DNA of 64,000 bases from Ctena decussata (lineage: Eukaryota > Mollusca > Bivalvia > Lucinida > Lucinidae), in assembly GCA_963989385.1 (NCBI GenBank), contig OZ022500.1, forward strand, positions 118,957,842-119,021,841, read 5' to 3'. Positions 20,843 to 33,700 of the stretch are shown in pieces; position 1 is the first letter of the stretch; each line of letters begins with the position of its first letter. The notes under the pieces are model-generated. The model searched no databases and was not told the origin of the DNA. It saw only the letters and a list, made by a program, of their open reading frames with translations. The position numbers and the translations under genes are program-made.

Positions 20843-21110
20843 CTATATAAACATAGGCGGGATAGTGAATGGGACTCCACGCGTATACATTGTATTTTTA
20901 CCATTTCATGAAATCGAAAGTAGGTCATTTTAGTTGCCAACTAAAATGACCCAGATAAGTTTTCAAACCGTTTTTATGTGAAATTTAAGGATGTTTTATT
21001 TTTTTAAAGCTGCCTAATCACAGTCATTTACAATTACGAAACTGTAGTGAGAAGCCTGCAGCGATACCTCTTGATAAAATTTTTCATGCTGATAGAGCAA
21101 TGGGGCCTTT
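20843..21110 (+). repeat. Repeat X, right half of the split copy
   Basis: It continues the target interrupted at 8526. It matches, inverted, 51440-51705. Landmarks are GAAATCGAAAGTAGGTCAT, TTGCCAACTAAAATGACCC and AGAGCAATGGGGCCTTT. Confidence 0.8.
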
Positions 21111-21185
21111 AATAAACTAGATTAGGCGCTCCGCTATAAACCTGATTTTTTCTAGCCAATTCTCATAAAGATTTCCTCGGGAGGC

Positions 21186-21360
21186 TGTAGGGAACGAATT
21201 CATTATATGATCCTCCTGTCAGTCTCCCGCCCTAATACCACCGTCACTACTTTACCCTGTATATATAGGGACAGCAATTCCTGAGTAAACACTCGAGTCT
21301 CAGATTAGGTCGCTCTGAGTAGCAGTCTCGCCACGAAACAGATCAAACAGTAGTTCTACA
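21186..21360 (+). repeat. Candidate solo or truncated LTR, 175 bp
   Basis: It starts TGTAGGGAAC and ends GTTCTACA. A TATA box (TATATATAGGG) is near 21260. The sequence after the end begins TGG, as a primer-binding site would. Immediately downstream, a short frame from about 21365 codes MAKDLPDIEYSRVRYRNVD and stops near 21508. No second LTR is found in the window. Confidence 0.4.
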
Positions 21361-22379
21361 TGGAATGGCAAAGGACTTGCCTGATATCGAATATAGCAGA
21401 GTTCGATACAGAAATGTTGACTTTTCTCTTAATGCACACGTAATCCCACAAGACACACGTCACAATCAGCAGCGCGTGCGACGTCATGACATCACTGGTG
21501 TCGTATAACTGACGTCGACGTTGTGTGCCCGCTGGTATAGTAGTTTTAGATTAGATTGGCAGAAAAACGTATTTAAGCACTTTTCAAATCAACCTGCCCC
21601 AGGATTCACAGATTTGAGCCTATTGATGTGATTTCCAACGAGGTGGCATTGGTGACAAGCATAGGCTCTGATCAGGCAGTCTGGTCTGAACCTTCGCTTG
21701 TCACATCAGCCATCTATGGAAGTGATCCAAGCCATAGAGCCGATAGTAAGGTTTCTAAATACCCTGTAGATGACAAAATTGCCACATTGTTGGAAGTCAC
21801 ATTACGCGGCTCAATATGCAAAAATTGAGGGTTCTGATCAGACTGCATGGCTCTCCGGTTTGAACATTCCGTAAGCTACCAATTATATGTCGGTTTTATC
21901 GCATAGGCCCTAATCCCTTCAAATTTTTTCGTTCGACTTCAATAAATCACTTCAACCGTATAGATTGATTTTTACCAGGCTTGTCTGATAAGGGAATTCT
22001 ATGATTTCAGATATTGTAAGCAGTCAAGCAGGACAAAATCCAGACGTTGGACGTCGTTTCTGGTTCACCATCTTTACAATGATACCGTGGCATTCCTTAA
22101 TTACCGGGACTTGCATGGCTTAATTGTTAAATCAGGAAAAGGACGATTTGAGCTTATCATTCTTGTGTCAGTCCTAGGTTGCCGGAATCTTGTATCCGAT
22201 TTTTCTGACGGATTTAAAAAAATGAACTCCGGTCTGTTCACATGTCGCCACGTTGGCAAATTGCCTTTGGTGGAAATCTGGAAATATCTTGAGCACTTGT
22301 TTATTGACGTTTTTTACACGTATTTTCTTTTGCTCTTTCGCCATGCTGAGCCGTTGGAGAGAAATCTCTTAGAGAGGTA
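21361..22379. other. Intergenic stretch, nothing firmly recognised
   Basis: Apart from the short frame next to the candidate LTR, no domain, repeat or RNA gene is recognised. Confidence 0.4.
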
Positions 22380-22581
22380 GGGTCAAGTCTGGTAAGTTCG
22401 GACAGAAGTGACATTGTTTTTCCTCTATATGTCAGTTGTTTGGGATTAAAACTCAAAAAACAGGGAAAACAGTGAAAATCCTGATGAGATGGCTCATTAT
22501 GAGCCGTCTCATCTGGATTTTCACTGTAACTTGCATTCATGTCCGAATTTACCCGCTGTCCGAAGTTACCCGACTCGACCC
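22380..22581. mobile_element. MITE, GGGTAAAGTCGGG family, copy 1
   Basis: Termini are GGGTCAAGTCTGGTAA and the inverse TTACCCGACTCGACCC. A nested hairpin lies in the centre (GATGAGATGGCTCAT). TA precedes the left end. The family also occurs at 48137-48334 and, one-sided, at 34731-34850. Confidence 0.8.
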
Positions 22582-22599
22582 AATAAAGCGCCAAAAAAG

Positions 22600-22760
22600 C
22601 AGACGACACAATTTACGTCTGCAACAGTTCATAAAATGCTTTGTCCAAGCTATATCATATTAAGAAATCAAAGACTAGATGGCAAACAGTGTAGATCCAG
22701 ATGAGGCGGCTCATTATGAGCCGTCTCATCTGGATCTTCGCTGTTTGTAAATCCATTATT
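22600..22760 (+). repeat. Dispersed hairpin element (GCAAACAGTGTAGATC family), copy 1
   Basis: AGACGACACAATTTACGTCT leads into GGCAAACAGTGTAGATCC. A perfect stem follows around GGCGGCTCATTATGAGCC, then the inverse end GCTGTTTG. Relatives occur at 28925-29100, 29450-29600, 38878-38952, 56825-56985, 63053-63118 and 63155-63440. Confidence 0.75.
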
Positions 22761-24137
22761 TTCATTGTTGACGCTTTAAGGGCTTATTTCTAAAATCTGG
22801 TTGACCTGGGTCTGTATTTGCTGGCATATCTATCCCAACACATAACTTCCTCATTCATGCAGGTATTCAAACCCGTTCCTTTCTTGGAAGCGGAGTGTCA
22901 AAATATTTCATTTTTTAGTACCGGTAAAACAGGATGTTGTAAGTTACACCCAGACTCCTAATTATATTTAAGCTTGATGAAACCCGATGCTGATAAATTG
23001 ATAGTCCTTTCGACAATAAGAATAATAATAACAAAAGATGAAACTCTTTTAAATGAAAAAGGTAGTATGTACTGTCACGGTTCTTTGCAAATAAATCAGG
23101 TTACATGTCTTTTCTTTCTCGGTGGGTCATACCGGATAGTTAACTTCCGTGTTGCTGTCCGCGAACAATTCTGTGTGCCTACTTTTGGGTACACTTATCC
23201 GGGAAAGCAAACAGGAAGTCGCAAAAGTTGTCCACCTTTGTAAAACTGCTGGGACAACATGCATGTGTACCCACAAACCTTAATGGGACGATACCCTGCT
23301 ATATCAGTTTGTCGTGTTCAATATTGGGGAATCATTTCGAAGCATGTGGATGATGTTTACAATGCTTTTGATTTATGTTGGCTGCATGTGAGTTGCTTCT
23401 TAATGCCCGTTTGCTTTTTCAAACCAAACAATTTACATTTGCCGATTTGCCGATACGGTGTAATTGTCTGCCTACAATGCAAAATTCGCCCATCGGCAAC
23501 TTGTACCAACTGTCGCCAATTTGCCGTCGGTGGCCGAAGTAACCGATGCTGTGGGGCTTAAGGTTGAACGCTGGGATTCAATGTCCTCGGTATCGTACTA
23601 ATCAATATGTATATATGGACCTGATTTAACTTATCACATTTGAGAACGCTTGCTCAAGTTGAACACGACCGTCATGATTTCAGTAATACATGTTCGCGTC
23701 CAGTACAAGCCCAGCATAGTTGCCTTAGCTCTAGGCTCTAGGGGCGTTGTAGACGGAATAAACATGGCTACCAACTGCTTCAGATGGCTAGCCGAGAATG
23801 CCAAATGATACCGTCGGCTGCGGAAGCCAATGTGTTATTTATCGTTAAATGTCTTCACTTTCCATAAAACGTGCCCTTTGAACATTATGGAAAGGTGATG
23901 ATAAAGGCGCCCCCAATATGATGAATGTATTCATACATCTGTCATATAGCCTATAAAGTGTAGTAACAGGTGCTTAGATCATTTGCATATCGGTTTAATT
24001 ATATTGCTTTTTACTTGCATCTGTTACACAGTTAAAGCTTCTATAATTCCACTCATTATCAACAAATTAAGCACAGAAAAGAAAATGAAGCCTTTACTTC
24101 TAAATTCAGATATTCCCGCGATTTCATGTTTATTATA
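22761..24137. other. Intergenic stretch with no recognised feature
   Basis: Short open frames occur on both strands, but none shows recognisable motifs. No SINE or inverted repeat is seen. Confidence 0.45.
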
Positions 24138-24375
24138 TGAGCCACGACACGAGAAAACCAACAATGTGGTTGTGCGCCCAGCGCAGACTCAGATCAGCCT
24201 CGGCATCCGCCTAGTCTGCGCAGAGTCTTTCCAAAGCGCTCAAAGGGTAGCTAAGGGTCTAAGCTACCTTCATGCGGACAACGAAGACTCTGATCAGACT
24301 GGGCAGATGTCCAGGCTGATCTGAGTCTGCACTGGGCGCACAACCACATTGTTGGTTTTCTCGCGTCGTGGCTCA
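24138..24375. mobile_element. MITE, TGAGCCGCGACACGAG family, copy 2
   Basis: Ends are TGAGCCACGACACGAGAAAA and the inverse CGCGTCGTGGCTCA. TATA lies on both sides, a possible target duplication. It sits just downstream of the UPF0489 gene. Confidence 0.8.
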
Positions 24376-24704
24376 TATATAAAATAACTGACCAAAAGTG
24401 TGTTGGATTTAAAGTCAGATCTGCTAAAACATCAATCCCGGGGTGGCTGCTGTAAATGGGTGGTTTGATCTCGCACACACACACGCATGCACAGGGAACC
24501 GTGGAATCCCTGACGGGCGAAGAAATCAAGCATGGCATGAGCCCCAAGCAAATTTACGGAATGGTGACTGGATCTTGAAACAGCCAAGACCCGGGACAGT
24601 GGACAATAATGTGTTTGAAGAATTGTTTATGCTTTGAAGAATTATTTATGCTTTTGACAGTTTACTAAATGTCTTTAATTGATGAATTCCGTGGTTCACG
24701 TAAG

Positions 24705-24707
<3 letters not shown>

Positions 24708-24759
<52 letters not shown>
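24708..24759. repeat. (CT)n microsatellite
   Basis: 52 bp of pure CT/TC ends 9 bp from the UPF0489 stop codon. The transcript would carry a (GA)n tract at the start of its 3' UTR. A candidate ATTAAA poly(A) signal for that gene is at 24674-24679 (minus). Confidence 0.95.
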
Positions 24760-24763
<4 letters not shown>

Positions 24764-24768
24764 CGCTA

Positions 24769-27700
24769 TCATAAATCTGGTTTGAATATACGTCCCTCTT
24801 TACCATCTAGTAAATCTTTATCGTAAGTTAAATTTACATTCCTAAAAGTCTTTTTTAAAGTAGTCAATATTTCATTTTCAATGGTTGAGAAAAATTGTCT
24901 TGGAGTATACCCGTCTCTTACAGACCTACATAAAGTCACAAACTGTGGAGAGTACTGTTTCATATTTTGAATTATATCTCTTAGAATCCCAGAGCGCTTC
25001 TTAATATCATCTGCTGTAGGATTAAATTCAACCACAGCTGTTTCTAAAGGAGTATTAGCACCATAACACAAACCAAACTCTGGAGGTCCAAAATAAGGTA
25101 AAGTTTTCGGGGTGGTTGTTGAACAAAACCCGATCTGGTGCATAATTTGAAGTTGCTCAATAGTAAGTCTTGAAAGTCCTTTAACAAAGCGCTTAACAAA
25201 TAATTGGATTTTGATTTGTCTTCCATTGTAAACACAAATGTTGGTTTCCTTTACCTTAAAAGCATTTGTCAAAAGATCAATGAGATGAAGGTCTGGATTT
25301 AAGTTCAAATCCGTATCTTTGCATTTGTCCGTATCTTTAATTTCTGCCTGACAAGACTTCTGCCGTATCATCAGCGACACAATCTGTAAAATTATCTTAT
25401 TTGTCTGAGTCTCCTGAAAGGTTGTTTTTGGACAAATTATTCTTCTCAGATTCTCTTCGATCTCTCTGACAGTGTCTATTGATACATTCGTATCCAGTAG
25501 TGGTTTTATTACATATGAACATCCAAAGAAATCCTCGTCAATGTCTAGAAGTATACTTTCGGACTCATTAATCCAGTCATTTTGCTTCAGAAATTCTATA
25601 GCCTTTAATTCATGAATGTTTTCAACTAGAACTACTTTCTTAGTATGACAGTCTTCCGGTTTGATATAGACCTCTTCCACGCCTTTTTCCTCACTATCTG
25701 ATGGATAAATACATTCCACTTTCTCTTCACCTTTCTGGCACATACAGAACGTCTTCTGGAGAAGTGGACTGTCTGTAACGTTAGCCATTGTCCAACCCAC
25801 TTGGACTGAGAACATTTCGTAGTCCGCTTCATGATTTACCCGGTCCCATTCTGGCCACACCCAGATCATACGGTTTATCAGTCCGGCCATTATTGAAGCC
25901 TGCAAGAAAAATATTGAAAATGTACATTTGTAAGGTTTCATTTGCAGCACTTATAATATCTCTGTCCTATGTTAGTTGTGCTCATTTGTCATTCTCCATT
26001 TGTGGTGGAATAAGGAACGGCAACAACTATGTGTTGCGAACCGATTTTAGGGCATTCCATTTCATAAACTGATTGCTATTTTCATTATGAAAATACCTAA
26101 AAATCGTTTCTCTTTTTCATTGAAGTTTTCGAATTGGAGTTATACCATATTTTTAATATTTATTTTGCCACCCAGATAAACCAGCATATTAGCTATGACA
26201 TATGCATAGCCAACAGATACAAAAGAAACACAGAATGATTTTACAACTATCTGAGTATGGGGGTAAGGCTTAGCTTTCATGGAACCTTTGGTTCATGTCA
26301 GGGTGTTTCTCAAGGCAGCCCGTTGAGACCCTACGTGCCAAAAGCGTTCAGATAGCCATTCATGACTCTTTTGATATTCTCATATATCATCCATGGTATC
26401 AAACAAGATTGCAAGTAAGCATACATAAACCCCATAAACAGGTAGTATTAGATTATATCCACTGAACGATATTTGATATTTTCAAATCCCAACAATCTTC
26501 AATATATGGGATGAAAAACTATTTTACTTGATTCAAACTTTCATTACTCTTCTCATACATAAAGAAGACATACATGCATATGGCTCGTTTTTAAATGTAT
26601 ACGAAAAGTAAACACCTAGAAAAACACTCTAAATTTTCTACCCGAGTTAGCCATTGCAGTAGGATTTGGATCAATTTTGGAAAAAACTGTCAGTAACATA
26701 TACATTTATGGTATCAAAATGCTTTATCGTTTCTTAAATAAGTACAGTAGAACTTCAATGGTTCGAACCCCGATGGCTTGTTAACCCTGCCAGGCTAGAA
26801 CTCTTTTTTTGGCCTCTAGAAGTCACTTTATATAGAAACTAACTCTGGATGGCTAGAACTACCCTTTGCTGGAACTAATTTTCATGGTCCCAAGTGTGTT
26901 CAAGCCAATGAAGTTCTACTGTAGAGAGGTTTTTTTTGAAGATTTACATTGGCATACTTGGTTTCTGGGTAACCCAAAGAGTCATACAAAGTATGCTTGA
27001 ATGAGATCTTTTAAGACCGCTATTATTTCTAAATATCATTTTCACAACTGCTGTCTCTGGTAATATGCATGCAAGGTTTGAAAACCCTCCCTTTAAATTG
27101 GACTCAATACAAGGCGTATGGATACAACCTGAGCTTGAAGCCCATGGGCCGTATTTATAAAACAACTTAAGTGGTTGCTATGCTGTTGCTAAGGCTAAAT
27201 TTCTATGAAGGAGATTCCCTACAACTATGAAATTTGCCCTGGAGGAACAGTCTAAAATGACTGTTCCTCCAGAGCAAATTTCATAGTTGCAGGGAATCTC
27301 CTTCATAGAAATTTAGCCTTAGCAACAGCATAGCAACGACTAAGTCATTTAATAAATACGGCCCCAGAGCCTCAAGAGTAGCCCACACTAAAAAAGGAAT
27401 TCACCAAGAAAGAAGCAAATACTACTTTGTCAAAAGTTATCTCACTTCTAAAAATTGCAGCTGAACCATAAAGACGTTTTCATAGACAGAAGAATAACAT
27501 ACTGACCTGAATAAATGCATCGTTTCTCTGCATCAATAACTGTATCTCACTTTTAGCCGGCCATCTGAAGAACGGGTAGGTATGAAAATACATAGGAGGC
27601 GCCATGTCGCTGTGGCCATCGATATGGATCTAAGTGTAAAAAGACCAATGTTAGCAAAGACATTTTTCTAAAGTAAAATCATAAACAGATTTTCAGGAGA

Positions 27701-30700
27701 ACCTCGATTGTGCAAAATCCAATAATTTTCAAACTACTGAAAATTTCTGTCATTTTTAAGTCTGCGGTTTAATAAAAGCACATTATTTTGGACGGACGCA
27801 CGGTTCCCCGTACTGCAGCCATTGATACGTTCCGCTGAGGTGCGGGTAGGAGAATTGAAATGCACACACAGTGCATATTATTGCACCCCGGATAAATCAA
27901 ACTCATAATTCATAAAAATGGCAGATACGATGGACTGTGAATTATCGAGGCTCAGTTGGTGTGAACCGACTTTTTGCCTGTTGTCGACAAATGAGTTAAA
28001 CATTGGGACGTCGAACAGACTTACAACGCTGAAACAAAGTGGGTTCAATTTCATGACAAATGACGTTGAAATGACGCGTATCATTGTCGAGGAAATGTCA
28101 ATACATTGCATCGCCGTTGATACGTCGTTGTTTCAACGTTACATTGCTTTGAACAATGTTGGTACGGCGTTGTTAAAACAGTGTGTGTCAGTGGACAGTA
28201 TAAAATATTTTATCATGTGACGTCGCATTTGACGCAACTAGTGGTTTAATTATGTAAATTACGACGTAACTTTATGCATTGACGTTCATAAAAACGTCGC
28301 GTTTCGTGTCGTTTTAGTGCAAAATTTGCTAATAAAATGCGATTTTAATGTCATTTGATAAATAGAATCTTGCATTCGTGCTCCTGTATTACTGAATTTA
28401 ATAAATTAAACTCGGTGGTGGAAAACCCCGATAAATAATTACGGAACAAATAAAAACATATCAAAATAAAAAAATAAAAGGAAGAAAGTGCCATCAGAAA
28501 AGTATCTCTTGTATTATTGAACCTGAGTTCCTGTGTATCTCTTAGTGTCTTTTTTCCATTGCAAAAACGATAAAATGTGGAACTGCATACACACACAAAC
28601 AGAAAGAGAGAAAGAGCGCATAGTTCCTAAAATAAGCTGTATCTTACTCAACTATTTCCTATAGAAATTCGTAATCTCTCGCAACCCGAAATGACCGAAC
28701 TGCTGATGGAGGGCATTGAAACCATATATTATGGATAAAAATGAATGTTGGCTGCAGCAGGACCACCGACACAACTTCATTACACCATCAACTTACCAGA
28801 GTATTTCCAGCATGCGGTATAACACCGTCATACGCGGCCCCAAACCAATAAGGTATTGCTGAAATTGTAATAAAATTTAATATTTAACTCGTAAAGCGCT
28901 AATTTGAAAAGCGCTATAGGTGAATTTGCAAATAACGCAGATCCGGATGAGGCGGCTCATGATGAGCCGCCTCATCTGGTTCTACACTATTCGCCTTCCA
29001 GTGTTTGAATTCTTAATATGATATAGCTTGAACATTATCTGAAATTTTGCAGACGTAAATTTTGTCGTCTGCTTTTGGGCGCTTCGCTAACTAAACCGTT
29101 TAAGGAGTATAGATGCATTTTTGTAAGGGTAGACCTCTTTTTAAGAGGGTTTTGTCGGCCAGTGGAAGCAAACAGGAACATATTTTAATAATATAAGTAC
29201 AATGTACCTAAAATGCGGCTATATCTGGGCTATATTTGTTTAAAAATTGATTTTATGACAATTTTATAACTACAAGAATAACTTTTATGGCTCTAAGATA
29301 TATTGCATGGCTATGTTTTGATAAAACCATATATACCCATCATTCCAAGGTTTTCTTTTATACTTTCTTTTCTTCGCCTTATCCATCCTCTCATCTTGCT
29401 GTCTTAAAATAACTTGAGAGCAGATCGTTTTCATTTTAACCCTTAAGCGCAGAAAAGCAGATGACACAATTTACGTCTGCAAAATCAAAAAAAAAAATTT
29501 TTCGTCCAAGATATGTCATATTGAAAATTCAAAGACTAGAGGGCAAACAGTGTAGATCCAGATGAGGTGGCTCATGTTCAGGATCTTAACTGTTTGCGAT
29601 TCGCAGCTGTTTTCTCTACGGTGCTGAAAGTGTTAAACTTGTTTAAGCTGAAGGTTTTTTTTTTTTTTTTGCTGTTTTTTTTTTTTAAGTTTCTTTGCTC
29701 GTTTCTGTTACAGTACGCAGATGTATCTGCAGCTGTAAATTCTATGTTTGTTGACATTTAAAGTCTACAGACTTGTAAATAATATTTATTTATCAAAAGC
29801 ATTCTGTCGTAGTTTTTGAAACTAAATATTGGGACAGATGTGTTGACTAAGCCGCGACATGACAAAGCAGACTTTTTAACAAGGCTATAGAGCGAAGCGG
29901 GAATAAAACTAGAAACATGGTAACTAATAGGGCCCCGCCTTTATGGAACTGTTGTTGGCATTTAAGTCATATTTCCCCAACTAGAAATAACAATAATAGC
30001 TTTCCATTACCATGTTGTTCCTTCATATCAAAATATCTTGTTTGGAATTAAGTCTCTGGTAGAGTCATTAAGATATGGGTAAAATACAAAATCATGACTG
30101 ATTAAAACAAAGGCAACACCTCTGAAAAGCAGGAAACTGGGGTTACCATTCTTGCACTATGCACAGCTTCAAATCATCTGACGATGCCTTAAATTTGTAC
30201 CAAGATTTATGAAAATATCTTCAAAGGCTATAAAGTTATAGACCAGACAAGCTCTCAAAACCTAAAATTACAAAGGGATATAATTCTGTTAGACGTAAAG
30301 GTGCAGTATGGTTCTTTTTCTCTGCACATGGTTTGATGATGCTTTATATTTGTAACGTTGCCAAGTTTTGTGGAAATATCTTTAACAGTTTTAAAGCTAG
30401 AGAGTGGAACGATTTCTATATTGAAAATTAAAAAGGGGCATAATTCTGTTAAATATGTAGATGAAGTTACAGGTCTTATTGTCTGCACATCGTCTAATAA
30501 TGCTTTAGATTTGTACAAAATTAAAAAAAAATGTCTTTGACGGTTTTAAAGCTATAGAGCAGACATGAGTTCTATACTTAAAATTACAAAGGGACATGAG
30601 TCGGTAAAAATGTACTTGGACTTATGCTTCTTATCCTCTGCACATCATCTAATGATGTTTTGTATTAGTACAAAATTCATGAAAAAAGTTTTAAGATTAT

Positions 30701-33700
30701 AGAGGGGACACAATTTCAGTACTGAAAATTACAGAGGGGCATAATTCAGCAAAAAAGTGGTAGGTGGAGTTACGGCTATTGTTTTCACCACATTGTCTGA
30801 CGATGTTTTACATTTGTACCAAGTTCCATGAAAATATCACAAACGGTTTCAGAGTTATGGAGCGGACACAATTTCCGTAATAAAAACTACAAAGGGACAT
30901 AATTCAGTAAAATGTAGATGGAGTTACGGTTCTTATTCTCTGCACATCTTCTGGTGATGCTTTATATTTGTACCAAGTTTCATGAAAATATCTCAAATGG
31001 TTTCAGAGTTATGGAGCGTACACGATTTCCGTACTAAAAATTACAAATGAGCATAATTCAATATAAAAATGTAGGTAGAGTTTAGGTTCTTGTTCTCTGC
31101 ACACCGTGTGATGATGCTTTACATTTGTACGAAGTATCGTGAAAATATCTCAAACGGTTTCAGAGTTATGGAGCGGACACGAAATCATGACGGACGGACG
31201 GACAGACAGACAGACGAAAAGACAGACAGACGGACGGACACGGTGATTACTATAGGATCTCCGCAGACTTCGTCTGGCGCGACCCTAATGATACCGCACC
31301 CGTCTCTCTGTCACAAAACTTAAGATTTTTACGGCATAGTAACTCGCGGCTGACTGAATATTGACTATTTTAGGCTAATGGACCAGCTGCTATAACCATT
31401 CTTAGGTCATTAAAATTTATTATTTATGTTTTCTCTATTCTGGCATCAAAGAATTCTGCAAATAAGAGCACTGCGATAATTGAATTTGTCATGATTTTAT
31501 TGTGTAATTTATTGTTGTATTATAGAAAACAACAGTTTCATATTCGTTCAACCGTACTGCCGTGGAATTTAACCCGTGGATTTTTTTACCTTATTTGTGC
31601 ATTTCATGAGGCAGGGAAAACTATTTTAAGTGGAAATCAATAGATTATTGGAACACGACACGCAAAGAATCCCTTATTGCACATGTATGCGAACAGTAAA
31701 TGCAGAGACCAGCCCGAGCATCCGCGCAGTTTGGCTAGCTTTGCTGTTCGCGCTTTCAAGAAAAAAAGCTCTGATTATATTTAACTGAGGCCACACAGGC
31801 TCATACGAGTATATACTATAAGTTCTCGCATTTGCTGTTGGAACCCTCAATGACTGATGGGCTTAACTGTTCTTTTGTCTTTGTCGCCTTTTGTGAAGAT
31901 AAGAAAACATGAATCAATATTAAAACAAACCAAAAAAATTACCTTTTCACATAATGACACTAAACCAGTGAAACAGATTTGGACACTGTTTAAGGTTCAC
32001 TTTCAGGGGAAGCAACACTGCCAGAGTAAGTTATTTAAGAGTCGAACACATTGCAAGCAGTCACAAAAGTTGTCCCTTTGTCTAACAATGGCAGAAAAAA
32101 GTAGAGATTCACTCGTAAACCGTGTTGTAAACTCAGCTTGTTCAAATAGTTGGATAATTACACCCTGATGAACCCGAGACGAGACCATACTTTTCTTGAA
32201 TGTCAAAGAATCTGAATAGTGTAGCCAGTAGCACTCCTAAGATGTAACAGCGCCAAGTTTCGTAGTGTTACAGTTGTTGGGGAATGGGGTGCATCTCCAA
32301 TTTTACATTATTTATACAAAGGGAGACTTTTGTGAGATCCGGGATGCTTCCATCGGCGACGAAGACCTTTCTACTCTGGATCTGCTCTTAAACTGCTCTT
32401 AAACCATCTGAAGAGGGGGTAAATAAAGAAAATGGCAGAGTTGCACTCAACACACACACGAAAGTATTTCTAACCACCTTAAATAACTGATTCGAAGGCT
32501 TGTAATATCTGTCAATGATAATCGTTGTTACGTTGATGACCATTAAACTGATAACACTGAATGCAACAATAAAATACTGGATATCTCTTTATTTTAGATG
32601 ATAAGGAGCCATAAGCATGCTAAGTGGGTCGCAAAGGTAATTAACAGACATTGTAACATGCTTTTTAGTTGAGAATGCACTTCAAATGGCATCGAGTCCA
32701 AACATGTCTTTTGTCTGATCAGATGCCGCTCTCTTTGCAGCAGCGGCCTACGGGCCCTTTACCCCTTTACATGGTATAGCGAAGAGCGAGGGCTCTGAGC
32801 AGACTGCGCGGATGTGCAGGCTGTTCAAAGTCTTCGCTGTTCGCGGCATAAGCTGCTCAAAGACCCTTTTGCTCGTGACTTGGCTAAAATTTCATCACAG
32901 CAAAGGCTGATGCGCTTTTATATGGGAGGGCTTTTATATGGGAGGAAACGACGGAGCAAAACCGATCAAGAAAAGTTCTAAAACCCATCTGCTAATGACT
33001 GCGGACGTAATAAAGGATATCAGAAAAGGAAATTATCGTGATGAGCTTAAAGGCCTATCTTGTGATGCAATAGGTTTTAGAGCCCACTTGAAAGAGTTGG
33101 AAATGTCCAGAGGTTTAGGACGAAAACAGTGCAGGATAAGTAGAATAGCATAAGTATTAAAACTCACCATAAAGTACTGGTTAAAATCCATTTATTATTA
33201 TCATTATTACTTTTGGTCTACAACAGCAATATATTCCATTCACAAGAATTAGAATTGTACAACACGCCTCTTGCTCATTCATGAAATGCACGGACTGAAT
33301 CAGCCTTAACCGATTAAGGCGTTTCGGTCCACTGCATTTCTTGAATGAATGCAATGAAGGCGTCTGCCAAAAGTTATAAACATGCAACAGTAAAGAATTC
33401 ATAGTTACATAGAAAGTAAGGATGTACTGGTTATATGTGATGAATAATTGAAATGTTCTCTCTCTTTCTCTCTCTCACTGGGCACACACGAGGTTGGATC
33501 AACCTTGATTCAACCATGATTCAACGTCACGATGTTGAATCAGGGTTTATTCAAGGTTGATTCAACCTTGTGTGCCTGTTGGGCTCTCTCTCTCTCTCTC
33601 TTTCTTTCTCTTTCTCGGAATAGTTAAACTTTATTTTCAGCTCTTATTATATAATACCTACGATGTTGCCCTCAAGTATGTATGTTGGAATTGTTGTAAA

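Noticed and set aside
27918..28220. 100-codon open frame starting [14 protein letters not shown]
   Set aside because: It lies in repeat-like sequence rich in AACGTT motifs in an intron, with no homology recognised.
30155..31294. Possible CRISPR-like regular repeats
   Set aside because: Units are contiguous and degenerate with no spacers, and the genome is eukaryotic.
32938..33153. 71-codon open frame with lysine-rich start
   Set aside because: No recognisable domain, lies within an intron of the opposite strand gene, and no supporting splice or promoter signal is seen.
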